Below are positions 42,924-50,283 of a stretch of DNA of 61,401 nucleotides, in pieces. A program made the position numbers and the translations under genes. This DNA is from Streptomyces sp. Root1304 (lineage in GTDB: Bacteria; Actinomycetota; Actinomycetes; Streptomycetales; Streptomycetaceae): positions 998,041 through 1,059,441 of the forward strand of contig NZ_LMEP01000001.1 in the NCBI RefSeq assembly GCF_001426405.1. Direction: 5' to 3'. Positions within the stretch are counted from its first letter, which is position 1. Every line of letters starts with the position of its first letter. The notes beneath the pieces were generated by a model. The model did no database searches. It had not been told where the DNA came from and was given only the letters and a program-made list of their open reading frames with translations.

Positions 42924-43922
42924 TCAGCCGAAGAACAGCTGCACCACGTAGTAGCTCAGCGCCGCGACCACCGCGGCCGCCGGCATCGTGATGAACCATC
43001 CCAGGATGATGTTCTTCGCGACGCCCCACCGGACCGCGTTGACGCGCTTGGTCGCGCCCACGCCCATGATCGCGGAGGTGATGACATGGGTCGTCGAGAT
43101 CGGCGCGTGGAAGAGGAACGCCGAGCCGAACATGATCGACGCACCGGTGGTCTCCGCCGCGAAGCCCTGCGGCGGGTCCAGCTCGATGATCTTCCGGCCG
43201 AGCGTCCGCATGATGCGCCAGCCGCCCGCGTACGTACCGAGCGAGAGCATCACGGCACAGGCGATCTTCACCCACACCGGGATGTCGTCCCCGGCGTCCT
43301 GCACATCGGCGATGACCAGGGCCATCACCACGATGCCCATGGTCTTCTGCGCGTCCTGCAGACCGTGGCCGAGCGCCATGCCGGCCGCCGACACCGTCTG
43401 CGCGATGCGGAAACCGCGCTTGGCCTTGTGCGGGTTGGCCCGGCGGAACATCCACATGATCGCGCACATCACCAGGTAACCGACCACGAGGCCGACCACC
43501 GGCGAGATGAACATCGGGATGACGACCTTGTCGAGCACCCCGCCCCAGATGACCTCGGTCCCGCCGGCGAGCGCGGCGCCCACCATGCCGCCGAACAGCG
43601 CGTGCGAGGACGAGGACGGCAGACCGAAGTACCAGGTGACCAGGTTCCAGATGATCGCGCCGACGAGCGCGGCGAAGAGGATGCCCATCCCCTTGTCGCC
43701 GTGCGGGGTCTCGATCAGACCCTCACTGACCGTCTTGGCGACACCGCTGCCCATGAAGGCACCGGCGAGGTTCATCACCGCCGCCATCGCGAGGGCCGCC
43801 CGGGGGGTCAGCGCACGCGTCGACACCGAGGTGGCGATGGCATTGGCGGAGTCGTGAAAGCCGTTCGTATACGTGAAGCCGAGCGCGACACCGATGGTCA
43901 CGATCAGAGCGAAGGTGTCCAC
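42924..43922 (-). CDS. pit: Pit-family low-affinity phosphate transporter
   Basis: The 332-residue protein starts at a GTG. It has the duplicated PHO4/Pit signatures, GFHDSANAIATSVSTRAL near the N-terminus and GLPSSSSHALFGG, then APISTTHVITSAIMGVG in the second half, with about nine membrane helices. It imports metal-phosphate driven by protons. It follows the DUF47 gene by 6 bp and converges on pstB; the pairing of a constitutive carrier with the induced Pst system is usual. Confidence 0.95.
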   Translation of the reverse strand: MDTFALIVTIGVALGFTYTNGFHDSANAIATSVSTRALTPRAALAMAAVMNLAGAFMGSGVAKTVSEGLIETPHGDKGMGILFAALVGAIIWNLVTWYFGLPSSSSHALFGGMVGAALAGGTEVIWGGVLDKVVIPMFISPVVGLVVGYLVMCAIMWMFRRANPHKAKRGFRIAQTVSAAGMALGHGLQDAQKTMGIVVMALVIADVQDAGDDIPVWVKIACAVMLSLGTYAGGWRIMRTLGRKIIELDPPQGFAAETTGASIMFGSAFLFHAPISTTHVITSAIMGVGATKRVNAVRWGVAKNIILGWFITMPAAAVVAALSYYVVQLFFG

Positions 43923-43928
43923 GAAGCC

Positions 43929-44549
43929 TCAGGACTCCTTGACCGCGATGGTCTCCACCGTGTTGGCCACGTGCTCGAACGCGTCGGCCGCCTCTTCCAG
44001 CACATCCACGATCTGCTTGAGCTTGAGCACCTCGATGGCGTCGTACTTGCCGTTGAAGAGCGTCGCCAGAAGCTTGCGGTGGATCTGGTCGGCCTGGTTC
44101 TCCAGACGGTTGACCTCGATCCAGTACTCGGTGAGGTTGGCCATGGTCCGCAGGTTCGGCATGGCCTCGGCGGTCAGCTCGGCCGCCCGCGCCAGCACCT
44201 CGATCTGCTGCTCGACGCCCTTGGGAAGCTCCTCGACGTTGTAGAGGACGACCAGGTCGACGGCCTCCTCCATGAAGTCCATGATGTCGTCGAGGGAGGA
44301 CGCGAGGTTGTAGATGTCCTCGCGGTCGAAGGGCGTGATGAACGAGGAGTTCAGCTGATGGAAGATGGCATGGGTCGCGTCGTCGCCGGCGTGCTCCGCT
44401 GCCCGCATCCGCTCCGCGATCTCGGCCCGGGCGGAAGGCTCCGCCCCGAGCAGTTCCATCAGGAGCTTCGAGCCCGTGACGATGTTGTCCGCGGACGCGG
44501 CGAACATGTCGTAGAAGCTCGTCTCCCTGGGGGTCAGACGAAATCGCAC
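43929..44549 (-). CDS. DUF47/PhoU-like accessory protein of Pit
   Basis: The 206-residue all-helical protein (MRFRLTPRETSFYDMFAASADNIV, with ITPFDREDIYNLASSLDDIMDFMEE) is of the DUF47 family, PhoU-related proteins encoded directly upstream of Pit transporters and thought to regulate them. The E/D-x-x-x-D clusters could bind metal. The GTG start follows GAGG. A single GTTCACT half-box lies upstream on this strand, too little to claim PhoP control. Confidence 0.92.
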   Translation of the reverse strand: MRFRLTPRETSFYDMFAASADNIVTGSKLLMELLGAEPSARAEIAERMRAAEHAGDDATHAIFHQLNSSFITPFDREDIYNLASSLDDIMDFMEEAVDLVVLYNVEELPKGVEQQIEVLARAAELTAEAMPNLRTMANLTEYWIEVNRLENQADQIHRKLLATLFNGKYDAIEVLKLKQIVDVLEEAADAFEHVANTVETIAVKES

Positions 44550-44692
44550 GTGAGGTCCTCGGGGTGCTGGGTTTCGGTCAGGCTGATGCTAGGCGCATCA
44601 TCCGGCCACGGCTAACCGGCGTCTCTCAGTGTCGCCCATCAGGCACAGTGAACAGCACGGACCCCCGCCCGGATCGGCGGGGATCGGTACCA

Positions 44693-44711
44693 TATACCCA
44701 CGAGGGGTATA
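44693..44711. promoter_or_regulatory. CsoR operator (copper box)
   Basis: TATACCC (44693-44699) and GGGTATA (44705-44711) are perfect inverted repeats around ACGAG, the form of CsoR operators in Streptomyces. It lies about 30 bp before the csoR start, so CsoR should repress itself until copper binds. Confidence 0.85.
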
Positions 44712-44741
44712 CACCCCCTTAATGGACAACGGGAGGACGCG

Positions 44742-45098
44742 ATGACGACCACCGAGGCGGACCAGGTCACCCCCGAGGCCGTCGAGGCCGTCGAGCCGGC
44801 CGACCACGAGCACGGTGTGCACGGCTACCACAAGCAGAAGGACGAGCACCTCAAGCGGCTCCGCCGGATCGAGGGCCAGATCCGCGGTCTGCAGCGGATG
44901 GTCGACGAGGACGTCTACTGCATCGACATACTCACGCAGGTCTCCGCCTCCACGAAGGCGCTCCAGTCCTTCGCGCTCCAGCTCCTGGAGGAGCACCTGC
45001 GGCACTGCGTCGCGGACGCCGCGGCCAAGGGCGGCGAGGGCATCGACGCCAAGGTCGAGGAGGCCACCAAGGCCATCGCCCGCATGCTGCGCACCTGA
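44742..45098 (+). CDS. csoR: CsoR, copper-sensing repressor
   Basis: The 118-residue helical protein has the Cu(I) ligands Cys60 (VYCIDIL), His85 and Cys89 (HLRHC) at the CsoR spacing of 25 and 4 residues. RRIEGQIRGLQRMVDED is the family core. A His-rich segment (DHEHGVHGYHKQKDEH) precedes it. CsoR releases DNA on binding copper; targets elsewhere usually include copper chaperone and ATPase genes, absent here. A matching operator lies upstream. Confidence 0.95.
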   Translation: MTTTEADQVTPEAVEAVEPADHEHGVHGYHKQKDEHLKRLRRIEGQIRGLQRMVDEDVYCIDILTQVSASTKALQSFALQLLEEHLRHCVADAAAKGGEGIDAKVEEATKAIARMLRT

Positions 45099-45166
45099 GC
45101 AGCTCCCGTCCGCCGGCGTGGGCGGAGCCGTACCCTCCCCTCCGCAGGCGCGGGCGGAGCCGTACG

Positions 45167-45355
45167 TCAGCGGTGGTCCTCCGCCGCCCGCTCCGCCGCC
45201 ACCCGCAGCACCTCGTCGATGCGGTCGGCGCTGAGCCGCTCCCCGTCCGCGGCCGAGGCCGCGATGATCAGCTCGCCGCAGAGCTCTATCTCGGCGAGGG
45301 CGACGCGGTCCGGGTCTGCGGGCACGGTCGCTGTACCGGGCGGGGCCACGCGCAT
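45167..45355 (-). CDS. Small conserved protein of unknown function
   Basis: The ATG at 45355, preceded by GGAAGAGG, gives 62 residues (MRVAPPGTATVPADPDRVALAEIELCGELIIAASAADGERL). The second half looks helical, ending VLRVAAERAAEDHR. From memory similar short proteins occur at this place in other streptomycetes. It converges with csoR. No function can be assigned. An in-frame upstream ATG at 45430 would add 25 residues without a better ribosome site. Confidence 0.68.
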   Translation of the reverse strand: MRVAPPGTATVPADPDRVALAEIELCGELIIAASAADGERLSADRIDEVLRVAAERAAEDHR

Positions 45356-45472
45356 CCACCTCTTCCTGCCGGCGTCGGTCTCCCAGCGGTCTCCCAGCGT
45401 AGGGACGGCGGCACACACCGCGCATGACACGTCCGGACCATTTGCCGATGGCCCCGGCGGCAGCGGCCCAGG

Positions 45473-46315
45473 TCAGGCCTTGATCTTCCCGGCGTAGATG
45501 TCACGGTGGTCCGGCAGCGTCACCTCGACGGGCACCCCGAAGCCGTACAGCAGGGTCGTCGACGCGACCGCGACCGTCCGCCCCCGGTTGCTGAAACTGA
45601 ACTGGTGGCGCACCTTCCGCAGCCGCCCCTCCCCGTCGAGGTACGCGTCGAAGGGCACGGTGTCCTTGGTGAACCCTTTCGCCGCCGCGGCGAGCGCTCC
45701 CCGCAGCTGCGGCGAGGCGACCCGGGCGGCCCGGGCGATGTCCGTGACCCCCCGGTAGTGGCTGACTTTCACCCCTGCCAGATCGACCTCGCCGAGGTAC
45801 GTGACCTCCCGGACGCCCCGCAGCAGCTCGACCGCGGCGGCCGGATCGGTGGCCCCGCCGGTGACCAGGTTCCCGTCGTCGAGGGTGGTGGTGTCCACCC
45901 GGACCCACTTGTCGGCGGGCACCCCGGCCCCCCGGTTCTTCATGTAGAGCGCGCCGGGGGTGAGCAGCTCGGTGATCGGCCGGTGCGCGCTCGTCCCGGC
46001 GGCGTCCTTCGGCAGCACCACCTGGAGCCGGCCGGTACGGCGCCGGAAGTCGTAGCGGCCCTCACCCCTGATGGTCACCCGGGTCCCGCCCGCCGCCATC
46101 TCCATGGAGGTGGTGGCCTTGGAGGTGCCGGCCTTCGTCAGCACCCCGGCCGCGTCCCGTACGGCGACGGCGGGATCGCCCGTCGGCTTCGGGTCCTCGG
46201 GGGCCGCGCACCCCGTGACCGCCCCGGCCCCCACGAGGGAGCCGACCAGGACGGCGGTGACGGCGAACGCCCCGCGCCCACGACCGTGCGGACGCCCGTA
46301 CCGATGCACCACCAT
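45473..46315 (-). CDS. Lipoprotein, LppX/LprG-like
   Basis: The 280-residue precursor has a basic N-terminus, a hydrophobic stretch and lipobox VTGC (Cys about 36). The mature part shows alternating beta pattern with KATTSMEMAAGGTRVTIRGEGRYDF and LTPGALYMKNRGAGVPADKWVRVD, resembling the half-barrel of LppX/LprAFG lipid-binding lipoproteins. A role in lipid or glycolipid transfer across the envelope is inferred. It stands alone on the minus strand. Confidence 0.75.
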   Translation of the reverse strand: MVVHRYGRPHGRGRGAFAVTAVLVGSLVGAGAVTGCAAPEDPKPTGDPAVAVRDAAGVLTKAGTSKATTSMEMAAGGTRVTIRGEGRYDFRRRTGRLQVVLPKDAAGTSAHRPITELLTPGALYMKNRGAGVPADKWVRVDTTTLDDGNLVTGGATDPAAAVELLRGVREVTYLGEVDLAGVKVSHYRGVTDIARAARVASPQLRGALAAAAKGFTKDTVPFDAYLDGEGRLRKVRHQFSFSNRGRTVAVASTTLLYGFGVPVEVTLPDHRDIYAGKIKA

Positions 46316-46446
46316 CGCCTGCCAACCCCCAACGCCTCACCGCTGTTTGCCCGGGACCCGCCCTCCCCACGGGCCCCGCGGGTCCGGGGGCACCCGATCC
46401 CATAACGACGGTCCGGGCGCGCCGTCACGCGCAGTACGGTGGTGGG

Positions 46447-46605
46447 GTGCACGCGCAGTCCCACCACACGACGACGACGGAGCGCGGCTCGTTCGCGCTG
46501 GCACGCTGCAGCTGCGGCTGGACGGGCCCGGCGCGAAGATCCAGAGACCGTGCCCGCACGGACGCGGCGGACCACCTGCGCACGACGACGGGCGAACAGC
46601 TCTGA
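46447..46605 (+). CDS. 52-residue CxCGW-motif small protein
   Basis: A GTG at 46447 opens 52 codons. The product contains LARCSCGWTGPARRSRDRA and ends DAADHLRTTTGEQL. The Cys-x-Cys-Gly-Trp-x-Gly core followed by Arg and a later Ala-Ala-Asp-His helix suggests a single knuckle metal site (two Cys plus His). I recall small Streptomyces proteins with this motif but no function. There is a G-rich tract (GGTGG) just before the start. It converges on the PAP2 gene. Confidence 0.65.
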   Translation: MHAQSHHTTTTERGSFALARCSCGWTGPARRSRDRARTDAADHLRTTTGEQL

Positions 46606-46694
46606 GCGAGGCGGCGGGAGACCGCTGAGCGGGGGCGCGGGAGGCCTCCGGGTGGGGGCGACGGCGGGCGAGGACGCCCGAGCCGCGGTACCCG

Positions 46695-47423
46695 TTACGC
46701 CGCGAGGTCGTTCCTGCCGTTGTCCGGGCCGGTGGCCTGGCCGTTGACGCGCGGCTCCGGGATGCCGACCGCCTCCGGGCGCCGCGGCGCCTCGGCCCGG
46801 CGGGAGCGGACCAGCCGGGCACCGCGCGGCGAGCGGGCGACGGCGGACAGCAGCGGGGTGAGCAGCGCGAGCGCGAGCGGCGCCAGGAGCAGCGCCACCG
46901 CCGTACCGAGGGCGAAGCCGCCGATCACGTCGGTCGGGTAGTGCACACCCATGTAGACGCGCGCGAAGCCCTCGGCGAGGGCCAGTCCGATGGCGGCGAG
47001 CCCGAACCTGCGGTGGGCGACGAAGACCCCGACGCCGAGCGCCATCGCGAGGGTGGCGTGGTCGCTGACGAAGGAGAAGTCGGTCTTCCCGTCGACGAGG
47101 ACCTCGAGGCCCTGGTGCTCCTTGAACGGGCGGGGGCGCTCGACGAAGCCGCGGATGGGGATGTTGACCAGGAGCGCGATCCCGGCCGCCAGCGGGGCCC
47201 AGACGAGTCCGGCGACGGCGGAGACGGAGTCGGCGAGGGTGCCGCGCCGGCGGACGCTCCACCAGCACCACAGCATCACCAGCACCATCGCGAGCATGAT
47301 CCCGTACTCGCCGACGAACTCCATGACACGGTCGAACCAGGGCGGGGCGGCCTTGGCCAGCCCGTTGATGTCGTAGAGCAGGCCGACATCGGGGTTCGAA
47401 CCGTCCGATGCGAGTACAGCCAT
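46695..47423 (-). CDS. PAP2-family membrane phosphatase
   Basis: From the ATG at 47423, nine bases after AAGGGG, the product is 242 residues with about five membrane helices. The phosphatase motifs are VNIPIRGFVERPRPF, FVSDHATLAMALG and ARVYMGVHYPTDVIGG, giving the catalytic His pair and Asp. Such enzymes dephosphorylate lipid pyrophosphates such as undecaprenyl pyrophosphate or phosphatidate. A basic Arg/Pro-rich C-terminal tail (about 200-242) is cytoplasmic. The 220 bp upstream hold the promoter region and no recognisable gene. Confidence 0.9.
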   Translation of the reverse strand: MAVLASDGSNPDVGLLYDINGLAKAAPPWFDRVMEFVGEYGIMLAMVLVMLWCWWSVRRRGTLADSVSAVAGLVWAPLAAGIALLVNIPIRGFVERPRPFKEHQGLEVLVDGKTDFSFVSDHATLAMALGVGVFVAHRRFGLAAIGLALAEGFARVYMGVHYPTDVIGGFALGTAVALLLAPLALALLTPLLSAVARSPRGARLVRSRRAEAPRRPEAVGIPEPRVNGQATGPDNGRNDLAA

Positions 47424-47643
47424 CTGCTGCGGCCCCTTGCTCTCGTGTCTGTGTGTCCGGTTTCCAACCCCCGTGGTCAGAGCGCTCGGATCAGGGAACG
47501 AGTCGCCCGAGGCGCACGTTCCGTCTCTCAGGTGGATCATGACGACGTTATCGAAGAGTGACGGTTCTCCGCAGCTCAGGGCCCCTGCATGACGGAGAGT
47601 TCCGGCCATGTCCAGTACGGCCCCGACGGCCCGTCTCCTCCGC

Positions 47644-48678
47644 TCACCCCTCCGGGAAATGGGTCGGCAGCGCCGCCGCGCCCTCCTTGGTGACCCGGGT
47701 CGCGCCGAAGTAGTCCGGGGTGTCGATCCGGTCGAAGCGGATCACCGCTCCGGTGCGCGGGGCGTCGATCATGTACCCGCCGCCGACGTAGATGCCGACG
47801 TGCCGGATGGCCCGGGAGTCGGTCAGGTCGTCGGAGAAGAAGACCAGGTCGCCGGGGAGCAGTTCGTCGCGCGAGGGGTGCGGTCCGGCGTTGTACTGGT
47901 CGTTGGCGACGCGCGGCAGCTGGACGCCGACGCTGTCGAACGCGGCCTGGGTGAGGCCCGAGCAGTCGAACCGGCCGTTCTGCGCGGCCGTCCCGGTCCC
48001 GCCCCAGAGGTACGGGGTGCCGAGCTTCTGCTGCGCCCAGTGGATCGCCCCGGCCGCCTGCCGGGAGGGATCGACCCGGCCCAGCGGCCGGGCGAAGCTC
48101 TTCTCCAGGGACCGGATGATCCGCACGTAGTTCTGGGTCTCGCTGATGGGCGGGACCCCGCCGTTCCTGATGACCCGGTACGCGCCCGCGTTGTACGCCG
48201 CCAGCATGTTGTTCGCCGGGTCCCCGGGCACGTCCTTCACGTAACCGGCCAGCTCGCAGTCGTACGAGGCCGCCGAGGGGATCGCGTCCTTGGGGTCCCA
48301 GATGTCCCGGTCACCGTCCCCGTCGCCGTCCACGCCGTGACCGGCCCAGGTGCTGGGGATGAACTGGGCGATGCCCCGGGCGTCCGCGGAGGAGACGGCC
48401 CGCGGGTTCCAGCCGCTCTCCTGATAGAGCTGGGCGGCGAGCAGGGCCGGGTTGATGGCGGGGCAGAGGTTCCCCCACCGCTGCACGAGCCCCTGGTAGA
48501 GCGCCGGTACGGAACCCTTGGCGAGGGCCACGGTGCCGTTCTTCGCGCCGCCCGCGCCGCCGACGAGACCGGCCGCCGCCGAGTACGTACCGACGACGAT
48601 CAGGACGACGAAGCCGAGACAGACCCCGAACGCCCCACCGCCCACCAGCCACGCCTTGCCGGCCCTACGCACCGTCAA
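47644..48678 (-). CDS. Bifunctional wall hydrolase: lytic transglycosylase plus NlpC/P60 peptidase
   Basis: The 344-residue protein has one N-terminal membrane anchor (about 10-35). An SLT domain (about 55-195) has QESGWNPRAVSSADARGIAQFIPSTW with catalytic Glu and AAYNAGAYRVI; an NlpC/P60 domain (about 210-335) has RFDCSGL with catalytic Cys and RHVGIYVGGG with His. This combination cuts both glycan and peptide and is the form used by conjugation machines (VirB1/Orf14-like). It is divergent from the type IV secretion-like operon, so it may open the wall for it. Confidence 0.92.
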   Translation of the reverse strand: MTVRRAGKAWLVGGGAFGVCLGFVVLIVVGTYSAAAGLVGGAGGAKNGTVALAKGSVPALYQGLVQRWGNLCPAINPALLAAQLYQESGWNPRAVSSADARGIAQFIPSTWAGHGVDGDGDGDRDIWDPKDAIPSAASYDCELAGYVKDVPGDPANNMLAAYNAGAYRVIRNGGVPPISETQNYVRIIRSLEKSFARPLGRVDPSRQAAGAIHWAQQKLGTPYLWGGTGTAAQNGRFDCSGLTQAAFDSVGVQLPRVANDQYNAGPHPSRDELLPGDLVFFSDDLTDSRAIRHVGIYVGGGYMIDAPRTGAVIRFDRIDTPDYFGATRVTKEGAAALPTHFPEG

Positions 48679-48820
48679 CCACCCCTCGGCCCATGCCAGT
48701 ACGCCCCCGGGGGACAGTCTAGGTCGCCCGGTGCCCGCCGGGGCCGCTTGCGCGACACCCCCCGGTCACCTCGCCCCTGACGCCGCCCCAAGAGTGCAAC
48801 AACGACAATCATTGCCCGGA

Positions 48821-48847
48821 GTCACTCTCCGTGATACACAGAGTGAC
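48821..48847. promoter_or_regulatory. Inverted repeat with BldD-box-like core upstream of the type IV-like operon
   Basis: GTCACTCT (48821-48828) and AGAGTGAC (48840-48847) are perfect inverted repeats. Within them ATACACAGAGTGA (48834-48846) matches eight of nine fixed positions of the c-di-GMP-BldD consensus TNACNCWGNGTNA as I remember it. It lies in the 361-bp gap between the divergent wall-hydrolase and secretion-like genes, which otherwise shows no gene. Confidence 0.5.
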
Positions 48848-48887
48848 CATACGCTTCCTTGCATAGAAACCGGCCGCACCACCGCAG

Positions 48888-48914
48888 GTCAAGACGGTCA
48901 AGTCGGTCAGATGT
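48888..48914. repeat. 9-bp direct repeats in the leader of the type IV-like operon
   Basis: GTCAAGACG (48888-48896) and GTCAAGTCG (48897-48905) are followed by the partial copy GTCAGATGT. The array lies between the BldD-like site and the first gene and may be a second regulator site. Confidence 0.35.
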
Positions 48915-49039
48915 GCGGGGATCGGGTAAAGAGAGCCGCCAAGCCGTCACACGCGAGCGGTTTCATCAGCGAAGATAGGGCGATGACCCATGCCGTCCGG
49001 CAGGGCCAAACCAACTACCCCACAGGGGCGGTGAGTTAC

Positions 49040-49348
49040 ATGTACCTGGCGGCTGAAAAGGGCGACATCACCACCATCATCGGTGGAATCGCCCCGAACT
49101 GGGGGCCTTTCGGGAGCCTGGGCAACGAGGCCAAGGTGATGATCGAGGTCGTGATGGCCGTGGCCATCCTGCTCTGCCTCGGCATCGCCATCTGGGGAGC
49201 GGCCAAGCAGCGCATCGGCGCGACCGCCCTCCGGGACACGTTCAGCGCGGAACAGGGCAAGGGCCTGATCGTGGCCGGCCTGACCGGAGTCTTCATCATC
49301 GGCTCGCTGGGGACGCTGTTCACCATCGTGTACGGGATGGCCGTCTGA
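49040..49348 (+). CDS. Small two-span membrane protein, first gene of the type IV-like (cmd) operon
   Basis: From the ATG at 49040, eight bases after AGGGGCGG, the product is 102 residues (MYLAAEKGDITTIIGGIAPNWGPFG). Two hydrophobic helices (about 29-52 and 74-99) flank a basic loop (GAAKQRIGATALRDTFSAEQ). Size and topology are those of VirB2/TrbC pilin-like or VirB3-like components, but there is no signal peptide. A GTG at 49031 or ATG at 48983 would extend the N-terminus. By order it would be cmdF of S. coelicolor. Confidence 0.72.
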   Translation: MYLAAEKGDITTIIGGIAPNWGPFGSLGNEAKVMIEVVMAVAILLCLGIAIWGAAKQRIGATALRDTFSAEQGKGLIVAGLTGVFIIGSLGTLFTIVYGMAV

Positions 49349-49446
49349 GTCCCCGTCGGACCCCGTCCTCCTGAGAATGCGTTCCTGATGTCCAGTCATG
49401 TTGCAGCACTGCCCGTACCGCGAACCAGTGAGGGGGCGTACCCGGC

Positions 49447-50283
49447 ATGAGTCCCGGTGACGAGCACGACAGCTTCGGCGGCGTGGGCGGCTCGGGCCAG
49501 ACCCGGACCCGCCTGCCCGAGGGCAACAGCGGCGACGTCTACGGCGGCGCCCGCCGCCCCGTCCGCAGCTCCCGCTCCCTCATCACGGTCGTGGGCGTGG
49601 TCGTCCTCCTCGTCGCGGCCATCGCCTTCGCCAACCGCGGCGGCGGCGAACCGGCGGACGCGGCGGGCCCCTCCGGCACCACCGCCGGCAAGGCGGCCCC
49701 CACAGCGGCGACGGGCGTCCGCCCGGTCACCGGCAAGAACGGCCGAATCCCCACCGGCTACACCCACGACGACCAGGGCGCCCAGAGCGCGGCGACGAAC
49801 TACGCGGTGGCGCTGGGGTCGGCCGGCATGTTCCAGGACGGCCCCCGCGAGGACATCGTGCGCGCCACCCACGACCCCGCCGTCACGGACGACCTGGTGA
49901 AGCGGCTCGACGCCTCCTACACCGCCGACTTCCTCACCGGGATCGGGCTCGACGCGAGCGGCACCGCGCCCTCAGGCCTGACCTTCGTCTCCCGCACCAT
50001 CCCCGTCGGCGCCAAGGTCCGGGACTACACCGACACCTCCGCGACGGTCGACGTCTGGTGCACCGGCCTGGTCGGCCTGGCCGGCGTCGGGTCGACCAAG
50101 CCCGTCACGTCCACCTGGTTCACCCTCACGCAGAAGCTCACCTGGGTCGGCGGCGACTGGCGCATCAGCTCGTCCAGCCAGACCGAGGGCCCGACCCCGG
50201 TCAACGGGGACAACCGCGCGTCCATGGCCGACGAGATCGCCGAGGCCGTCGAGGGATACGGAGGCTTCACCTATGCCCGCTAG
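49447..50283 (+). CDS. VirB8/TcpC-like membrane protein of the type IV-like (cmd) operon
   Basis: The 278-residue protein has a cytoplasmic Gly/Arg-rich start, one span (about 44-62), a Thr/Ala/Gly linker, and an exported domain (about 105-278) with a VirB8/TcpC NTF2-like pattern: AATNYAVALGSAGMF, LVKRLDASYTADFLTGIGLD, ATVDVWCTGLVGLAG and the closing TWFTLTQKLTWVGGDWRISSSSQTEG. VirB8 nucleates type IV assemblies. GAGGGGGCG precedes the ATG. Its end overlaps the next gene. By order this would be cmdE. Confidence 0.78.
   Translation: MSPGDEHDSFGGVGGSGQTRTRLPEGNSGDVYGGARRPVRSSRSLITVVGVVVLLVAAIAFANRGGGEPADAAGPSGTTAGKAAPTAATGVRPVTGKNGRIPTGYTHDDQGAQSAATNYAVALGSAGMFQDGPREDIVRATHDPAVTDDLVKRLDASYTADFLTGIGLDASGTAPSGLTFVSRTIPVGAKVRDYTDTSATVDVWCTGLVGLAGVGSTKPVTSTWFTLTQKLTWVGGDWRISSSSQTEGPTPVNGDNRASMADEIAEAVEGYGGFTYAR

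Noticed and set aside
44643..44653. Single GTTCACT on the minus strand upstream of the DUF47-pit pair
   Set aside because: A lone half-unit without a tandem partner is expected by chance.
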